A stretch of 64,000 nucleotides of DNA from Enterococcus haemoperoxidus ATCC BAA-382 (lineage in GTDB: Bacteria; Bacillota; Bacilli; Lactobacillales; Enterococcaceae): NCBI RefSeq assembly GCF_000407165.1, contig NZ_KE136479.1:1251464-1315463 (forward strand), written 5' to 3'. Positions 37,149 to 47,466 of this stretch are shown one piece after another. The notes below the pieces were generated by a model, which saw only the letters and a list, made by a program, of their open reading frames with translations, ran no database searches and was not told the origin of the DNA. The number at the start of each line of letters is the position of its first letter. The first letter of the stretch is position 1. Both the position numbers and the translations under genes were made by a program.

Positions 37149-37167
37149 TTAATAAGGGGGATACAAG

Positions 37168-39231
37168 ATGGGGTTTGTTTATTTAATTATTGTATTTGCT
37201 TTTGCCATCACATTTTCAAACGTCTTTAATCGAATTGTTCCGATTATTCCATTACCAATTGTCCAAATAATCGTAGGGGTTTTAATCGGACTGACAGATA
37301 TCGGTCGTGAAATTGTATTTGAACCAGAAATATTTTTAGTGATGATTATTGCACCTTTATTGTTTCGCGAAGGGGAACGAAATGATATTTCTGCAACGAT
37401 GAAAAATTTTAGTGTCATTTTATTTTTAGCATTTATTGGCGTATTGATCACACTTGTTAGTGTGGGTTGGGCTTTACATATGGTTATTCCTGCTTTGCCG
37501 ATTGCAGCTTGTTTTGCTTTAGGTGCAGCACTTGGACCTACAGATGCAGTAGCTGTAGGTTCTTTATCTGGAAAAATTCAGATACCGCCCAAAGCAATGC
37601 ATATTTTGGAAGGTGAAGGTCTGATTAACGATGCGTCTGGCGTTACGGCTTTTCAATTTGCGCTTGCAGCGTTGTTGACTGGTAGTTTCTCAGCAGCAGA
37701 TGCGGGAATTACGTTGGTTGTCTCTAGTATTGGTGGTGCCATTGTAGGAGCTGTTTTAGTCATGATCAAACGTCAAGTTGTTATGATCTTAGAAAAAGCT
37801 TCAGCAAGAGATGTAACCGGTTATTTATTATTAGAGTTATTGTTGCCATTCTTAGCCTATATGGTCGCTGAACTGTTCGATGTTTCGGGGATTATTGCGG
37901 CAGTGGTAGCAGGAGTTATGCAAGCTGCCAGTTTTAAAAAGATTTCATTGTTTGAAGCAGAACTTTCAAGTGTTTCAGAAAGTACTTGGGGTACTATTAC
38001 GTTTATGTTGAATGCATTAGTTTTCCTTTTCTTGGGAATCGAGTTATCACAGGTCTTTTCACCAATTTGGAATAGCGAGACATACTCTAATAGTTTCTTG
38101 ATGGTGGTTATTTTGATTTTAAGTGTTACATTGTTTGTTGCGCGTTTTTTCTCTATTTTTTTGATTTACAGTGTGAAAAACGGATTAAAGAATGTATGGC
38201 AGTCGATGAATGAAATGCTGATTCTAACTTTTGGCGGGGTCAAGGGAACTGTCAGTTTAGCTACGATTTTTATTTTACCGTTAACTTTAAATGGACAAGC
38301 TTTTCCAGAACGATCATTATTGTTATTTATTACGGCTTGTGTAATTTTGGTTACCTTAGTAGGTGGCATTCTTGTTCTACCATTTTTGACAGAATCAGAT
38401 GAGATCGAAAGTACCAATGTTCAGGGAATTACGTTATTACAAGATGTCATTGAAAGACTTAAAAAAATTAATCAAGACGATCCCCATGTTGAAATGAACG
38501 TTGTGATTGAAAATTATCAAGATCGTGTCAAAGAATTATATACAGAGCAATTGCCCTCAGATCAACGACAAGAGGTGCAAGAGTTAAGGGCGTTAATCGT
38601 TTCGATAGAAAGAGATGGTTTAGAAGAGAGTTTCCGTCAAAAAGAGATCGGTATTGAAGGATATCGACTTTATGAACGCCTAATTTCTAGAATGGAACGC
38701 TCTATTGCTAGACAACTACTTTCGATTATTGGTTTTTGGCTACTTTTTGTTCGTCAAATTATTGCTTTTTTTGTGCATCCTAATATGTTATTCGGCAAAA
38801 AGGATGAAGAAAATCGACGGGAGTTTCAAAAGGAAGAATTGGAAAATGTTCGTCAAGTCTTTTTACAAAATACTGAAGTCATTTTGAAAAGTTTGGATAA
38901 CTTAAAAGGTGTTTATGATGAAGAAATTATTCAATTCTTTATAGATGGACGTCTTCAATTTGCTCATAGGCTAGAAGATGGAACGTTTATTGATTCTTTT
39001 ATTGTTCGTTCGCAGTCTAATTATGCTAAAGAACTCTTGATCGGATACCAAGAAGAACGAAGAGTAATCGATGAATATGAACTTTCTGAAAAGATTTCTT
39101 CTTTTGAAGCAAATGAATATCGCAAAAATGTTAATCTGTTAGAATCGTATTCAATTAATGACGTTTCTAATACTATTCCGCTTAGAAAATTGACAAGAGA
39201 ATTAAAAAAAGAAGCAGACCAAGAAAACTAG
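37168..39231 (+). CDS. Na+/H+ antiporter, CPA1 (NhaP) family
   Basis: 687 residues. About twelve membrane helices in residues 1-415 carry the CPA1 motifs ALGAALGPTDAVAVGSLSG and EGEGLINDASGVTAFQFALA (the ND pair), and NALVFLFLGIELSQ. Residues 420-687 are a long hydrophilic, charged, helical cytoplasmic domain that may regulate activity. It exchanges Na+ or K+ for H+ across the plasma membrane. RBS AAGGGGG. Confidence 0.9.
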   Translation: MGFVYLIIVFAFAITFSNVFNRIVPIIPLPIVQIIVGVLIGLTDIGREIVFEPEIFLVMIIAPLLFREGERNDISATMKNFSVILFLAFIGVLITLVSVGWALHMVIPALPIAACFALGAALGPTDAVAVGSLSGKIQIPPKAMHILEGEGLINDASGVTAFQFALAALLTGSFSAADAGITLVVSSIGGAIVGAVLVMIKRQVVMILEKASARDVTGYLLLELLLPFLAYMVAELFDVSGIIAAVVAGVMQAASFKKISLFEAELSSVSESTWGTITFMLNALVFLFLGIELSQVFSPIWNSETYSNSFLMVVILILSVTLFVARFFSIFLIYSVKNGLKNVWQSMNEMLILTFGGVKGTVSLATIFILPLTLNGQAFPERSLLLFITACVILVTLVGGILVLPFLTESDEIESTNVQGITLLQDVIERLKKINQDDPHVEMNVVIENYQDRVKELYTEQLPSDQRQEVQELRALIVSIERDGLEESFRQKEIGIEGYRLYERLISRMERSIARQLLSIIGFWLLFVRQIIAFFVHPNMLFGKKDEENRREFQKEELENVRQVFLQNTEVILKSLDNLKGVYDEEIIQFFIDGRLQFAHRLEDGTFIDSFIVRSQSNYAKELLIGYQEERRVIDEYELSEKISSFEANEYRKNVNLLESYSINDVSNTIPLRKLTRELKKEADQEN

Positions 39232-39287
39232 CTTCTTTTTTTTACTTTTTTTTGTTACAATAAGCAGGATGAAAAGGGCGTGAGCAT

Positions 39288-41174
39288 ATGAATGAATTAA
39301 AAGTAAATGAATTGACTAAAACATATGGAGAGAAAACATTGTTTGATCATATTTCTTTCCATATTCATGATAAAGACCGAATCGGATTGATTGGTACAAA
39401 TGGTACTGGTAAAACTAGTTTATTGAATATCCTCGCTGGTATTGATAGCGGTGATGGGGATGTCGGAGCAATTCAGCAGCCAAATGATTATCAAATAGGC
39501 TATCTTTCTCAAGACAAAGAGTTCGATCCTGATTTAACAGTTGTAGAGGCTGTTTTTCAAGGGGAGACTCCGATTATTCAAGCGGTAAAAAATTACGAGT
39601 TAGCATTACTTGCATTAGCTACCGATGGCCTTAGTGAAAAGGCTCAAAAGCAATATGCTCAAGCGGAAGAACGAATGAATAAAGAAGATGCTTGGACGGC
39701 GGATACTGATGCCAAAATAATTTTGCAGAAATTAGGTATTGAAACCTTGCATAAGAAAATTGGCGAATTGTCTGGTGGGCAAAAAAAGCGTGTTAGTTTA
39801 GCGCAAGTATTGATAGAATCGCCAGATTTATTATTGCTAGATGAACCGACAAACCATTTAGATTATGAAGCAATCAGTTGGTTGGAAAGCTTTTTAAATG
39901 GATACCGTGGGGCAATTTTAATGGTAACACATGATCGTTATTTTTTAGATCGTGTAACGAATCGGATTTTTGAATTATCCTTTGGGAAATTATATGAATA
40001 TAAAGGAAATTATGAAGCCTATATTATTTCAAAAGCAGAACGAGAACGAGTTGGTGTAGAACAAGAAGAAAAAAGAAAGCAGCTTTACAAACAAGAGCTT
40101 GAGTGGATGCGTGCTGGAGTAAAAGCACGTGGTACAAAACAACAAGCCCGACAAGATCGATTCCATGATCTTAAAGAAAACCTTCATCAAGTCAATCAAA
40201 AAGGGCAATTGGAAATTGATGTAGCCACGAAAAGACTAGGAAAAAAAGTTTTAGAAATCAAAGATGGACAGTATGAAATCGAACATAAAACAATTCTAAA
40301 ACAATTTGATCTACTTATTCAGGCGAAAGATCGTATTGGAATTACTGGAAAAAATGGTGCAGGAAAATCGACATTGTTAAATATTTTGGCTGGTCGTTTG
40401 GATTTAGATAGTGGAATGTACTCAATTGGAGAAACGGTAAACCTAGCTTATTATACGCAGCAAAATGAAGCAATGGATCCAAATCAACGTATGATTTCTT
40501 ACTTACAAGAAGCGGCAGAACAAGTTCAACGAACAGATGGAACGAACATAGGTGTTGCTGAACTATTGGAAAGATTTTTATTTCCTCGCTTTATGCACGG
40601 GACAGTTATTGGTAAACTATCTGGTGGTGAAAAACGTCGACTGTATTTGTTAAAACTATTGATCGGGCAACCTAATGTGCTATTATTGGACGAACCAACA
40701 AATGATTTGGATATTGACACTTTAACGATATTAGAAGATTATATTCAAACCTTTAAAGGTGCTGTAATTGCAGTTTCTCATGACCGTTACTTCCTAGATA
40801 AAACAATGGAGAAATTACTTGTTTTTCAAGGAGAAGGTGAAATTACAACTTATTTCGGTTCTATGAGTGAATATTTAACTGTAAATAAAGAGCAGTCAAA
40901 AAAGGCAATCAAGTCTGAAACAAAACCGACAAAAGAAACCGAAAAGAAAGAAAAAACAAAATTGACCTACATGGAACAAAAAGAGTGGGAAACAATCGAA
41001 ACAGATATCGCCCAACTGGAAGAACGTACAGCACAACTGAGTGAAGAGATGAATCATCAAGGAGATGATTTTACAAAGCTACAACAACTTCAAACAGAGC
41101 TGTCCACAGTGGAACGAGAGCTTGAAGCGAAAATGGAACGCTGGGAATATTTAAGTGAATTTGCAGAAAATTAG
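39288..41174 (+). CDS. ABC-F family ATPase, Uup/YfmR-like
   Basis: 628 residues with two ABC ATPase domains and no membrane segment. Walker A GTNGTGKTSLLNIL and GKNGAGKSTLLNIL, signature LSGGQKKRVSLAQ and LSGGEKRRLYLLK, and Walker B LLLLDEPTNHLD and LLLLDEPTNDLD. The ~80-residue linker between domains is charged, and the last 90 residues (EQKEWETIETDIAQLEERTA) form a coiled coil as in Uup/YfmR. ABC-F proteins act at the ribosome. No resistance phenotype can be read from sequence. Confidence 0.9.
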   Translation: MNELKVNELTKTYGEKTLFDHISFHIHDKDRIGLIGTNGTGKTSLLNILAGIDSGDGDVGAIQQPNDYQIGYLSQDKEFDPDLTVVEAVFQGETPIIQAVKNYELALLALATDGLSEKAQKQYAQAEERMNKEDAWTADTDAKIILQKLGIETLHKKIGELSGGQKKRVSLAQVLIESPDLLLLDEPTNHLDYEAISWLESFLNGYRGAILMVTHDRYFLDRVTNRIFELSFGKLYEYKGNYEAYIISKAERERVGVEQEEKRKQLYKQELEWMRAGVKARGTKQQARQDRFHDLKENLHQVNQKGQLEIDVATKRLGKKVLEIKDGQYEIEHKTILKQFDLLIQAKDRIGITGKNGAGKSTLLNILAGRLDLDSGMYSIGETVNLAYYTQQNEAMDPNQRMISYLQEAAEQVQRTDGTNIGVAELLERFLFPRFMHGTVIGKLSGGEKRRLYLLKLLIGQPNVLLLDEPTNDLDIDTLTILEDYIQTFKGAVIAVSHDRYFLDKTMEKLLVFQGEGEITTYFGSMSEYLTVNKEQSKKAIKSETKPTKETEKKEKTKLTYMEQKEWETIETDIAQLEERTAQLSEEMNHQGDDFTKLQQLQTELSTVERELEAKMERWEYLSEFAEN

Positions 41175-41186
41175 GAGGCATAAACT

Positions 41187-42134
41187 ATGGAAGAAGCATA
41201 TTTAGCATTAGGCCGTAAAATTTTAGAGGAAGGTCACCTTAAAGAAGATCGAACTGGTACAGGTACCAGAAGTATTTTTGGTCATCAAATGCGTTTCGAT
41301 TTGTCCAAAGGCTTCCCTTTACTAACGACAAAACGAGTACCGTTTGGCTTAATTAAAAGCGAACTTTTATGGTTTTTAAATGGTGATACGAACATTCGCT
41401 ATCTACTGCAACACAACAATCATATCTGGGATGAATGGGCTTTTGAACGCTACATCAAAAGTGAAGATTATAAAGGTCCTGATATGACTGATTTTGGCCG
41501 TCGGGTACTGACGGATGAGGCTTTTAAGGAAAGTTATGAAAAAGAGCATAAAAATTTTTGCGAAAATATTTTATCGGATGATGCTTTTGCGGAGAAGTAT
41601 GGTGAATTAGGCAATATTTACGGTGCTCAATGGCGGCATTGGGAAACCAAAGACGGCAGCTTTATTGATCAAGTAAAAAATGTTATTGAAATGATCAAAA
41701 AAACACCAGACTCCAGACGTTTGATCGTATCAGCGTGGAATCCAGAAGATGTTCCATCAATGGCTTTACCACCATGCCACACCATGTTTCAATTTTATGT
41801 AAATGACGGGAAATTAAGTTGTCAGCTTTACCAACGTAGCGGAGATGTTTTTCTTGGTGTTCCGTTTAATATTGCGAGTTATGCCTTGTTGACTCATTTG
41901 ATTGCTCATGAAACAGGTTTAGAGGTAGGTGATTTCGTCCATACATTAGGCGATGCTCATTTGTATACGAATCATATTGATCAAATGAATGAACAGCTGT
42001 CTCGAGAGATTCGATTGTTTCCTACACTAAAACTAAATCAAGAAAAAAAATCAGTTTTTGATTTTGAAATGAAAGATATTGTTATCGAAGGATATGATCC
42101 ACATCCTGCAATCAAGGCGCCAATTGCCGTTTAA
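41187..42134 (+). CDS. thyA: Thymidylate synthase (ThyA)
   Basis: 315 residues, methylates dUMP to dTMP with methylene-tetrahydrofolate. [19 protein letters not shown], the catalytic [13 protein letters not shown] and [20 protein letters not shown] are conserved. The enzyme is of the longer form with an insertion of about 50 residues after the first third ([20 protein letters not shown]), as in lactic acid bacteria. dfrA follows after 18 bases, so folate recycling is coupled. Confidence 0.97.
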   Translation: MEEAYLALGRKILEEGHLKEDRTGTGTRSIFGHQMRFDLSKGFPLLTTKRVPFGLIKSELLWFLNGDTNIRYLLQHNNHIWDEWAFERYIKSEDYKGPDMTDFGRRVLTDEAFKESYEKEHKNFCENILSDDAFAEKYGELGNIYGAQWRHWETKDGSFIDQVKNVIEMIKKTPDSRRLIVSAWNPEDVPSMALPPCHTMFQFYVNDGKLSCQLYQRSGDVFLGVPFNIASYALLTHLIAHETGLEVGDFVHTLGDAHLYTNHIDQMNEQLSREIRLFPTLKLNQEKKSVFDFEMKDIVIEGYDPHPAIKAPIAV

Positions 42135-42152
42135 TTTGAAAGGAGACTCCTT

Positions 42153-42653
42153 ATGTTAGCAGCTATATGGGCCCAAGATGAACAAGGGACGATTGGCAAA
42201 GAAAATCGTTTACCTTGGCATTTGCCGAATGATTTGAAATTTTTTAAACAAATGACAGAAAACAATACTATTGTTATGGGGAGAAAAACCTTTGAAGGTA
42301 TGGGGAGTCGCCCGTTACCGAATCGTCAAACGATCGTTTTAACTACAGACAAAGAGTATCATGCAGATGGTGTTCTAGTTTACCATACCGTATCAGACGT
42401 TCTTGACTATGCAAAAACTTTTTCAGGGATTACATTTATTGCGGGTGGTTCAGCAGTTTACGAGAATTTTTTACCGCATTGTGATGTATTGTACCGTACA
42501 GTTATTCATCACTCATTTGAAGGTGATACGAAATTTCCGCCTGTTAATTGGAATGATTGGACCTTGATCAATTTAAGTGAAGGGGTACAAGATGAAGAGA
42601 ATAGCTACGCGCATCAATTTGAAACCTATCAACGTAAAGTGTCTGTAGATTAA
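42153..42653 (+). CDS. dfrA: Dihydrofolate reductase
   Basis: 166 residues, NADPH-dependent reduction of dihydrofolate. MLAAIWAQDEQGTIGKENRL, PWHLPNDLKFFKQMT (with the active-site Asp) and VMGRKTFEGMGSRPLPNRQT are typical; GGSAVYENFLPHCDVLYRT follows. RBS AAAGGAGA. Chromosomal housekeeping type paired with thyA; I see no feature that would mark a plasmid-borne trimethoprim-resistant form. Confidence 0.96.
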   Translation: MLAAIWAQDEQGTIGKENRLPWHLPNDLKFFKQMTENNTIVMGRKTFEGMGSRPLPNRQTIVLTTDKEYHADGVLVYHTVSDVLDYAKTFSGITFIAGGSAVYENFLPHCDVLYRTVIHHSFEGDTKFPPVNWNDWTLINLSEGVQDEENSYAHQFETYQRKVSVD

Positions 42654-42679
42654 ATTATTTTTCTATAATTTAACTGATT

Positions 42680-42725
42680 AGATAACAAAAAAACATACTT
42701 TTGAAAGTATGTTTTTTTGTTATCT
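42680..42725. terminator. Bidirectional terminator between dfrA and lexA
   Basis: Twenty-two-base perfect arms around TG, with A7/T7 tracts; it overlaps the lexA stop and serves both convergent genes. Confidence 0.92.
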
Positions 42726-43341
42726 AAATATGATTGCGGTATAATCCGACAACTTTTCCTAAAATACTTACATTATCTAAAATAATAGGATCTAAAGCAT
42801 CGTTTTCTGGTTGTAAGCGAATATGATCTGTTTCTTTAAAAAATCGTTTGCAAGTAGCTTCATCTTCATCGGTCATCGCAATAACGATATCGCCATTAGA
42901 TGCAGCGCTTTGCTTACGGACAATTACTTGGTCGCCATCTAATATACCTGCATTGATCATGCTTTCTCCTCTAATAGTTAGCATAAATAACGCATTTTCT
43001 TCTGCTTTTAAATCAGGAGGAAGAGGGAAAAAGTCAGAAGCTTCTTCTACAGCTAAGATAGGTTCACCAGCGGTAACAACACCTAACATTGGGATGACTG
43101 TAGGTCTTACACCTATTCTTTCTAAACCATCTGCAGTCAATTCGATTGCTCTTGGCTTTGTAGGGTCTCGTAAAATCATTCCTTTTTTCTCTAAACGTGC
43201 TAAATGTCCATGTACAGTAGAAGTTGAAGAAAGGTCCACTGCTTTTCCGATTTCTCTTACGGTCGGGGGATAGCCCTTAAGTTCAACTTGTTCGTATATA
43301 TATTTTAATACTTCGATTTGTCTTGTGTCTGTACGTTTCAC
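42724..43341 (-). CDS. lexA: SOS repressor LexA
   Basis: 205 residues from the GTG at 43341 (a TTG one codon earlier is possible; the longer open frame is not conserved). The N-terminal winged helix ([20 protein letters not shown]) binds DNA; Ala91-Gly92 (VTAGEP) is the self-cleavage site, with Ser127 (RGESMINAG) and Lys165 (ATCKRFF) as the catalytic dyad. It represses SOS genes until RecA stimulates autocleavage. Its own promoter carries a SOS box. Confidence 0.96.
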   Translation of the reverse strand: MKRTDTRQIEVLKYIYEQVELKGYPPTVREIGKAVDLSSTSTVHGHLARLEKKGMILRDPTKPRAIELTADGLERIGVRPTVIPMLGVVTAGEPILAVEEASDFFPLPPDLKAEENALFMLTIRGESMINAGILDGDQVIVRKQSAASNGDIVIAMTDEDEATCKRFFKETDHIRLQPENDALDPIILDNVSILGKVVGLYRNHI

Positions 43342-43374
43342 CAAAACCCGCACCTTCTTTCGATTTATATTTTT

Positions 43375-43414
43375 AGTGTACCATAGTTTTATACAGGAAT
43401 CAAACAAGCGTTCG
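43375..43414 (-). promoter_or_regulatory. lexA promoter with SOS box
   Basis: On the minus strand, TTGATT and TACACT at 17-base spacing, with CGAACGCTTGTTTG (43401-43414) overlapping the -35. This matches the Gram-positive SOS box CGAAC-N4-GTTCG at all but one base, implying autoregulation. Confidence 0.8.
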
Positions 43415-43574
43415 TGTTTTTTTGAAAAAGTCATTTTAGGATATTTTGAAAAAAACGTAATGGTGATTCATAGCCCATACCAGAAACAAACAGAGCTCTT
43501 TCCCTTTTTTATTAATAATATAGTTGTATTTTTTGTGTGCATCTTATAAGATAGACATGGAAAGTAAACTTGTA

Positions 43575-43580
43575 TAATAT
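43575..43580 (+). promoter_or_regulatory. Candidate -10 of the ynzC gene
   Basis: TATAAT preceded by TAGACA at a short 15-base spacing. It would give a leader of about 150 bases holding the imperfect palindrome TGAACGAGCTTGTTCA. Confidence 0.35.
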
Positions 43581-43734
43581 TCATTATGTATTTTTAAGCT
43601 ATCGAGCTTTACAGGCTAGCCTTTTGAAAAAAGAAATAGGGTTGTGGCCAAAAATGCTATCTTCAGTTTTTCCTATTTTATTATTAAGGTTGAACGAGCT
43701 TGTTCAGTTTTTAAAATTAAGGAGGCAACGATAC

Positions 43735-43977
43735 ATGTTATCATCAGAAAAAATGAACCGAATCAACGAACTTGCTAAAATGGCAAAAGAAAATGAGTTG
43801 ACTGAGAAAGAAAAAGCAGAACAAAAAGTACTTCGTCAAGAATACCTAGCTGCTTTTCGTGGTGGTATGCGTCATCATATAGAGGGGATGAAAGTTGTTG
43901 ATCCTAAAGGAAATGATGTTACGCCTGATAAATTGAAAGAGATTCAAAAAGCAAAAGGATTGCATAACAGAAAATAA
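43735..43977 (+). CDS. ynzC: DUF896 / YnzC family small protein
   Basis: 80 residues from ATG 43735, selected by TTAAGGAGGCAACGATAC; the longer frame has no RBS. KMNRINELAKMAKENELTEK and RQEYLAAFRGGMRHHIEGMK are the DUF896 signature, a helical hairpin. Function unknown. It lies between divergent lexA and tkt as in B. subtilis (yneB-ynzC-tkt), but no yneA-like cell-division inhibitor is visible here. Confidence 0.88.
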   Translation: MLSSEKMNRINELAKMAKENELTEKEKAEQKVLRQEYLAAFRGGMRHHIEGMKVVDPKGNDVTPDKLKEIQKAKGLHNRK

Positions 43978-44002
43978 TTTTAGTTCTTTTTACTAAAAGT
44001 AA

Positions 44003-44031
44003 TTGCTTTCATAAACAAAATACGATAAAAT
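44003..44031 (+). promoter_or_regulatory. tkt promoter
   Basis: TTGCTT, 17-base spacer, TAAAAT, 45 bases before the start codon. Confidence 0.65.
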
Positions 44032-44075
44032 ATAGTTAATAAAGGTAAAAAAAACCTAAATAGGAGATGATTTTT

Positions 44076-46070
44076 TTGTTCGACAACACTGATCAGTTAG
44101 GCGTCAATACAATTCGTACATTGAGTATCGAAGCGGTACAAAAAGCAAACTCAGGACATCCAGGATTACCAATGGGTGCTGCACCTATGGCTTACGCGCT
44201 TTGGACAAAACATTTGAAGGTAAACCCGAAAACATCAAGAAACTGGGTAGATAGAGACCGCTTTATTCTTTCTGCTGGTCATGGTTCTGCAATGCTTTAT
44301 AGTTTACTTCACTTAGCAGGATACGGTGTAACGATGGACGATCTAAAAAATTTCCGTCAATGGGGGAGTAAAACACCGGGACATCCAGAAGTACATCATA
44401 CAGATGGTGTTGAAGCAACGACTGGTCCTTTAGGTCAAGGAATCGCAATGGCTGTGGGGATGGCAATGGCTGAGGCACACACTGCAGCGACTTATAATCG
44501 CGATAGTTTCCCTGTAATCGATCATTACACCTACGCATTATGTGGTGATGGTGATTTGATGGAAGGTGTTTCCCAAGAAGCAAGCTCTATGGCTGGACAC
44601 ATGAAATTAGGCAAACTGATCGTGTTATACGATTCAAATGATATCTCTTTAGACGGCCCAACATCAAAAGCTTTCACTGAAAATGTTGGAGCTCGCTATG
44701 AAGCTTACGGTTGGCAGCATATCCTAGTGAAAGACGGGAATGATTTAGAAGAGATTTCTAACGCAATCGAAGCCGCAAAAGCTGAGTCAGATAAACCAAC
44801 ATTGATCGAAGTTAAAACAGTTATCGGTTATGGCGCTCCAAAAGAAGGAACTTCTTCTGTTCATGGCGCACCAATCGGAGCAGAAGGAATTACTGCCGCA
44901 AAAGCTGTTTACGGTTGGGAATATCCTGATTTTACGGTTCCAGAAGAAGTAGCTGCGCGCTTTAAAGAAACAATGGTAGAAGAAGGCGAAAAAGCTGAAG
45001 ATAAATGGAATACTATGTTCGAAAACTATACGAAAGAACATCCTGAGTTAGCGAAGCAATTTAAACAAGCTTTCGCTGATGAACTTCCTGAAAATTGGGA
45101 TAGCGAATTGCCAACTTATGAAGTGGGATCAAGTGCAGCTAGCCGTGTAACTAGCAAAGAAACGATTCAAGCGATTTCTAAATCTGTACCTGGATTCTGG
45201 GGAGGTTCAGCTGATTTATCTGCTTCAAATAATACAATGGTTGCAGCAGAAAAAGATTTTGAACCTGGACAATACGAAGGCCGTAATATTTGGTTTGGTG
45301 TTCGTGAGTTTGCTATGGCAGCCGCAATGAATGGGATTCAATTACACGGAGGAAGCCGTATTTATGGTGGAACATTCTTTGTTTTTACTGACTATTTACG
45401 TCCCGCGGTCCGTTTAGCAGCAATTCAAAACACTCCAGTCACATATGTATTGACACATGATTCTGTAGCGGTTGGTGAAGATGGGCCAACACATGAGCCT
45501 GTTGAGCAATTAGCAAGCATTCGCTGCATGCCTGGTGTACAAGTAATTCGTCCAGCTGACGGGAATGAAACTGTTGCCGCATGGAAAATTGCCATGACAA
45601 CAAAAGATGCGCCGACGATTTTAGTTCTAAGTCGTCAAAACTTACCAGTTATTGAAGGCACTAAAGAAAACGCTGGAGAACTAGTTCAAAAAGGTGCGTA
45701 TGTGATTTCTAAACAAAAAGGTGAAAAACCAGAAGGTATCTTGATTGCAACTGGTTCAGAAGTTAATTTAGCAATCGAAGCTCAAAAAGCATTAGCTGAA
45801 CAAGGAAAAGATGTTTCAGTTGTTTCAATGCCAAGTTTTGATTTGTTTGAAAAACAAACAGCAGACTACAAAGATTCTGTCCTGCCCAAAGATGTAACGA
45901 AACGTGTAGCAATTGAAGCTGCTTCACCATTTGGTTGGGAACGTTACGTTGGAACTGCTGGTACAACCGTAACCATCAATCATTTTGGGGCCTCTGCTCC
46001 AGGAGATTTAGTCTTGAAAGAATTTGGTTTTACAGTTGAAAATGTTGTTTCAAAATATGATAGTTTATAA
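44076..46070 (+). CDS. tkt: Transketolase
   Basis: 664 residues from TTG 44076; the ATG at 44067 overlaps the AGGAG RBS and cannot be used well. Thiamine-diphosphate enzyme of the pentose phosphate pathway that also supplies erythrose 4-phosphate for the aro operon. [35 protein letters not shown], the ThDP motif [19 protein letters not shown] and the C-terminal [20 protein letters not shown] are conserved. Monocistronic. Confidence 0.97.
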   Translation: MFDNTDQLGVNTIRTLSIEAVQKANSGHPGLPMGAAPMAYALWTKHLKVNPKTSRNWVDRDRFILSAGHGSAMLYSLLHLAGYGVTMDDLKNFRQWGSKTPGHPEVHHTDGVEATTGPLGQGIAMAVGMAMAEAHTAATYNRDSFPVIDHYTYALCGDGDLMEGVSQEASSMAGHMKLGKLIVLYDSNDISLDGPTSKAFTENVGARYEAYGWQHILVKDGNDLEEISNAIEAAKAESDKPTLIEVKTVIGYGAPKEGTSSVHGAPIGAEGITAAKAVYGWEYPDFTVPEEVAARFKETMVEEGEKAEDKWNTMFENYTKEHPELAKQFKQAFADELPENWDSELPTYEVGSSAASRVTSKETIQAISKSVPGFWGGSADLSASNNTMVAAEKDFEPGQYEGRNIWFGVREFAMAAAMNGIQLHGGSRIYGGTFFVFTDYLRPAVRLAAIQNTPVTYVLTHDSVAVGEDGPTHEPVEQLASIRCMPGVQVIRPADGNETVAAWKIAMTTKDAPTILVLSRQNLPVIEGTKENAGELVQKGAYVISKQKGEKPEGILIATGSEVNLAIEAQKALAEQGKDVSVVSMPSFDLFEKQTADYKDSVLPKDVTKRVAIEAASPFGWERYVGTAGTTVTINHFGASAPGDLVLKEFGFTVENVVSKYDSL

Positions 46071-46091
46071 TTAATTGCTATTAATATATAT

Positions 46092-46137
46092 AAAAAGCAG
46101 AAATTCACGAAATGTGAGTCTCTGCTTTTTCTTTTTT
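46092..46137 (+). terminator. tkt terminator
   Basis: AAAAAGCAGA/TCTGCTTTTT arms with a second inner stem and a following C and six T. Confidence 0.9.
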
Positions 46138-46238
46138 ATAATAAAATTGGAATCAAATTTTTAAATATACATTACTATGCTTTGAAGGAAAAAGAGTAGC
46201 AACTTTAGAAAAGGATGTTATATGAGATGCATTCAGCT

Positions 46239-46312
46239 CATACATTAACAATTTTCCGGATTGAAACATTAACGTTACTTATGTAACGTTAATGAAATGT
46301 ATGGTAATTTTT
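46239..46312. promoter_or_regulatory. Perfect palindrome with outer stem and T8
   Basis: CATTAACGTTAC-TTAT-GTAACGTTAATG is a perfect 12-base inverted repeat nested in outer arms CATACATT/AATGTATG, followed soon by eight T. It lies in a 480-base gap between tkt and a wall hydrolase gene. Could be a terminator of an unseen RNA or an operator. Confidence 0.45.
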
Positions 46313-46486
46313 TTTATTTATTAAAAAAAAATCCATAAATTAAGAGTAGAGGTATTTGTGTCAAAAAAATCAATTGAATCACATACACAATGTAAAATCA
46401 ATAAAACAATTATAAAGCGATAAACAAAACAAAAATTTCAAAGGGATTACATGCATTTTAAAAATTCAAAATTCAAGAGTAAATAA

Positions 46487-46515
46487 TTGTTTATAAAAAA
46501 TTCTCCGAGTAGAAT
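46487..46515 (+). promoter_or_regulatory. Promoter of the glucosaminidase gene
   Basis: TTGTTT, 17-base spacer, TAGAAT, about 35 bases before the ATG. Confidence 0.6.
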
Positions 46516-46550
46516 AAGCTTATGATGTTCTATTGAGGAGGAACAAATGA

Positions 46551-47408
46551 ATGGACGAGATTAAAACAAGAAGTAGTAGGCACCAGCAACAAAATCTTAA
46601 AAAAAACCGTAAAAGGGTTGCATCTGTGATAGGAACTTCATTAGTATTTCTTCCAATCGCAGGAAATTTATTACCTCTAGGTGTTCAAGCGACAGAAGTG
46701 GAAACACAAGGAGCAATTTCACAACAAGCATTTATTGATTCAATTGGATATTCGGCTGCTTCAGTAGCGGACGTTAATGATTTATATGCGTCTGTCATGA
46801 TCGCACAAGCATTATTAGAGAGTAGTTATGGTACTTCAGGTTTAGCGGCAGCGCCTAATTATAACTTATTTGGAGTAAAAGGAAGCTATGGCGGACAAAG
46901 TGTATACATGCCTACTTCAGAATACCTGAATGGTGAATGGGTAACGGTCACAGAACCTTTTAGAAGCTACCCTTCATACGCAGAATCGTTTCAAGATCAT
47001 GCTAATGTTCTTAAAACGACTTTAGCTTCAAGCGGCAACTATCATTACTCAGGAGTTTGGAAAAGCAATACATCTAGTTATATGGATGCTACGGCAGCCT
47101 TAGCTGGGCGCTATGCGACAGATCCTAATTACGCAAGTAAATTAAATTGGTTGATTGAAGCATACGGTTTAACTGCCTACGACAGTGGAATTACTCAGTC
47201 AACAGTAACAAGTGATAATGCAGCCTCAACTCAATCAACGATTGGACAAAGTAGCGCTACGAATACTGTATCAACATACACCGTAGCATCAGGAGATACA
47301 CTTTGGGGGATTTCTGAAAAATTCGGAATTTCAGTTGATCAGCTTATGGCTTCAAACGGCATAACAGCTGAATTGATTACAGTAGGTCAAGTACTACAAA
47401 TTGCATAA
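46551..47408 (+). CDS. Secreted glucosaminidase (GH73) with LysM domain
   Basis: 285 residues. A long basic n-region and hydrophobic core (about 23-42) precede a signal cleavage near VQATEV. The GH73 domain spans about 60-205, with FIDSIGYSAASVADVNDLYA, MIAQALLESSYGTSGLAAAP (catalytic Glu) and NYNLFGVKGSYGGQSVYM. A Ser/Thr spacer leads to one C-terminal LysM (STYTVASGDTLWGISEKFGI). It should cut GlcNAc bonds in peptidoglycan; one LysM against several in the major AtlA-like autolysin suggests a minor hydrolase. Confidence 0.9.
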   Translation: MDEIKTRSSRHQQQNLKKNRKRVASVIGTSLVFLPIAGNLLPLGVQATEVETQGAISQQAFIDSIGYSAASVADVNDLYASVMIAQALLESSYGTSGLAAAPNYNLFGVKGSYGGQSVYMPTSEYLNGEWVTVTEPFRSYPSYAESFQDHANVLKTTLASSGNYHYSGVWKSNTSSYMDATAALAGRYATDPNYASKLNWLIEAYGLTAYDSGITQSTVTSDNAASTQSTIGQSSATNTVSTYTVASGDTLWGISEKFGISVDQLMASNGITAELITVGQVLQIA

Positions 47409-47409
47409 G

Positions 47410-47466
47410 AAAAAGCTATCAACAAACAGTCATTCTAGTGACAGTTGTTGATAGCTTTATTTTTAT
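47410..47466. terminator. Bidirectional terminator between glucosaminidase and ispH genes
   Basis: Thirteen-base perfect arms AAAGCTATCAACA/TGTTGATAGCTTT, flanked by A- and T-rich tracts. Confidence 0.88.
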
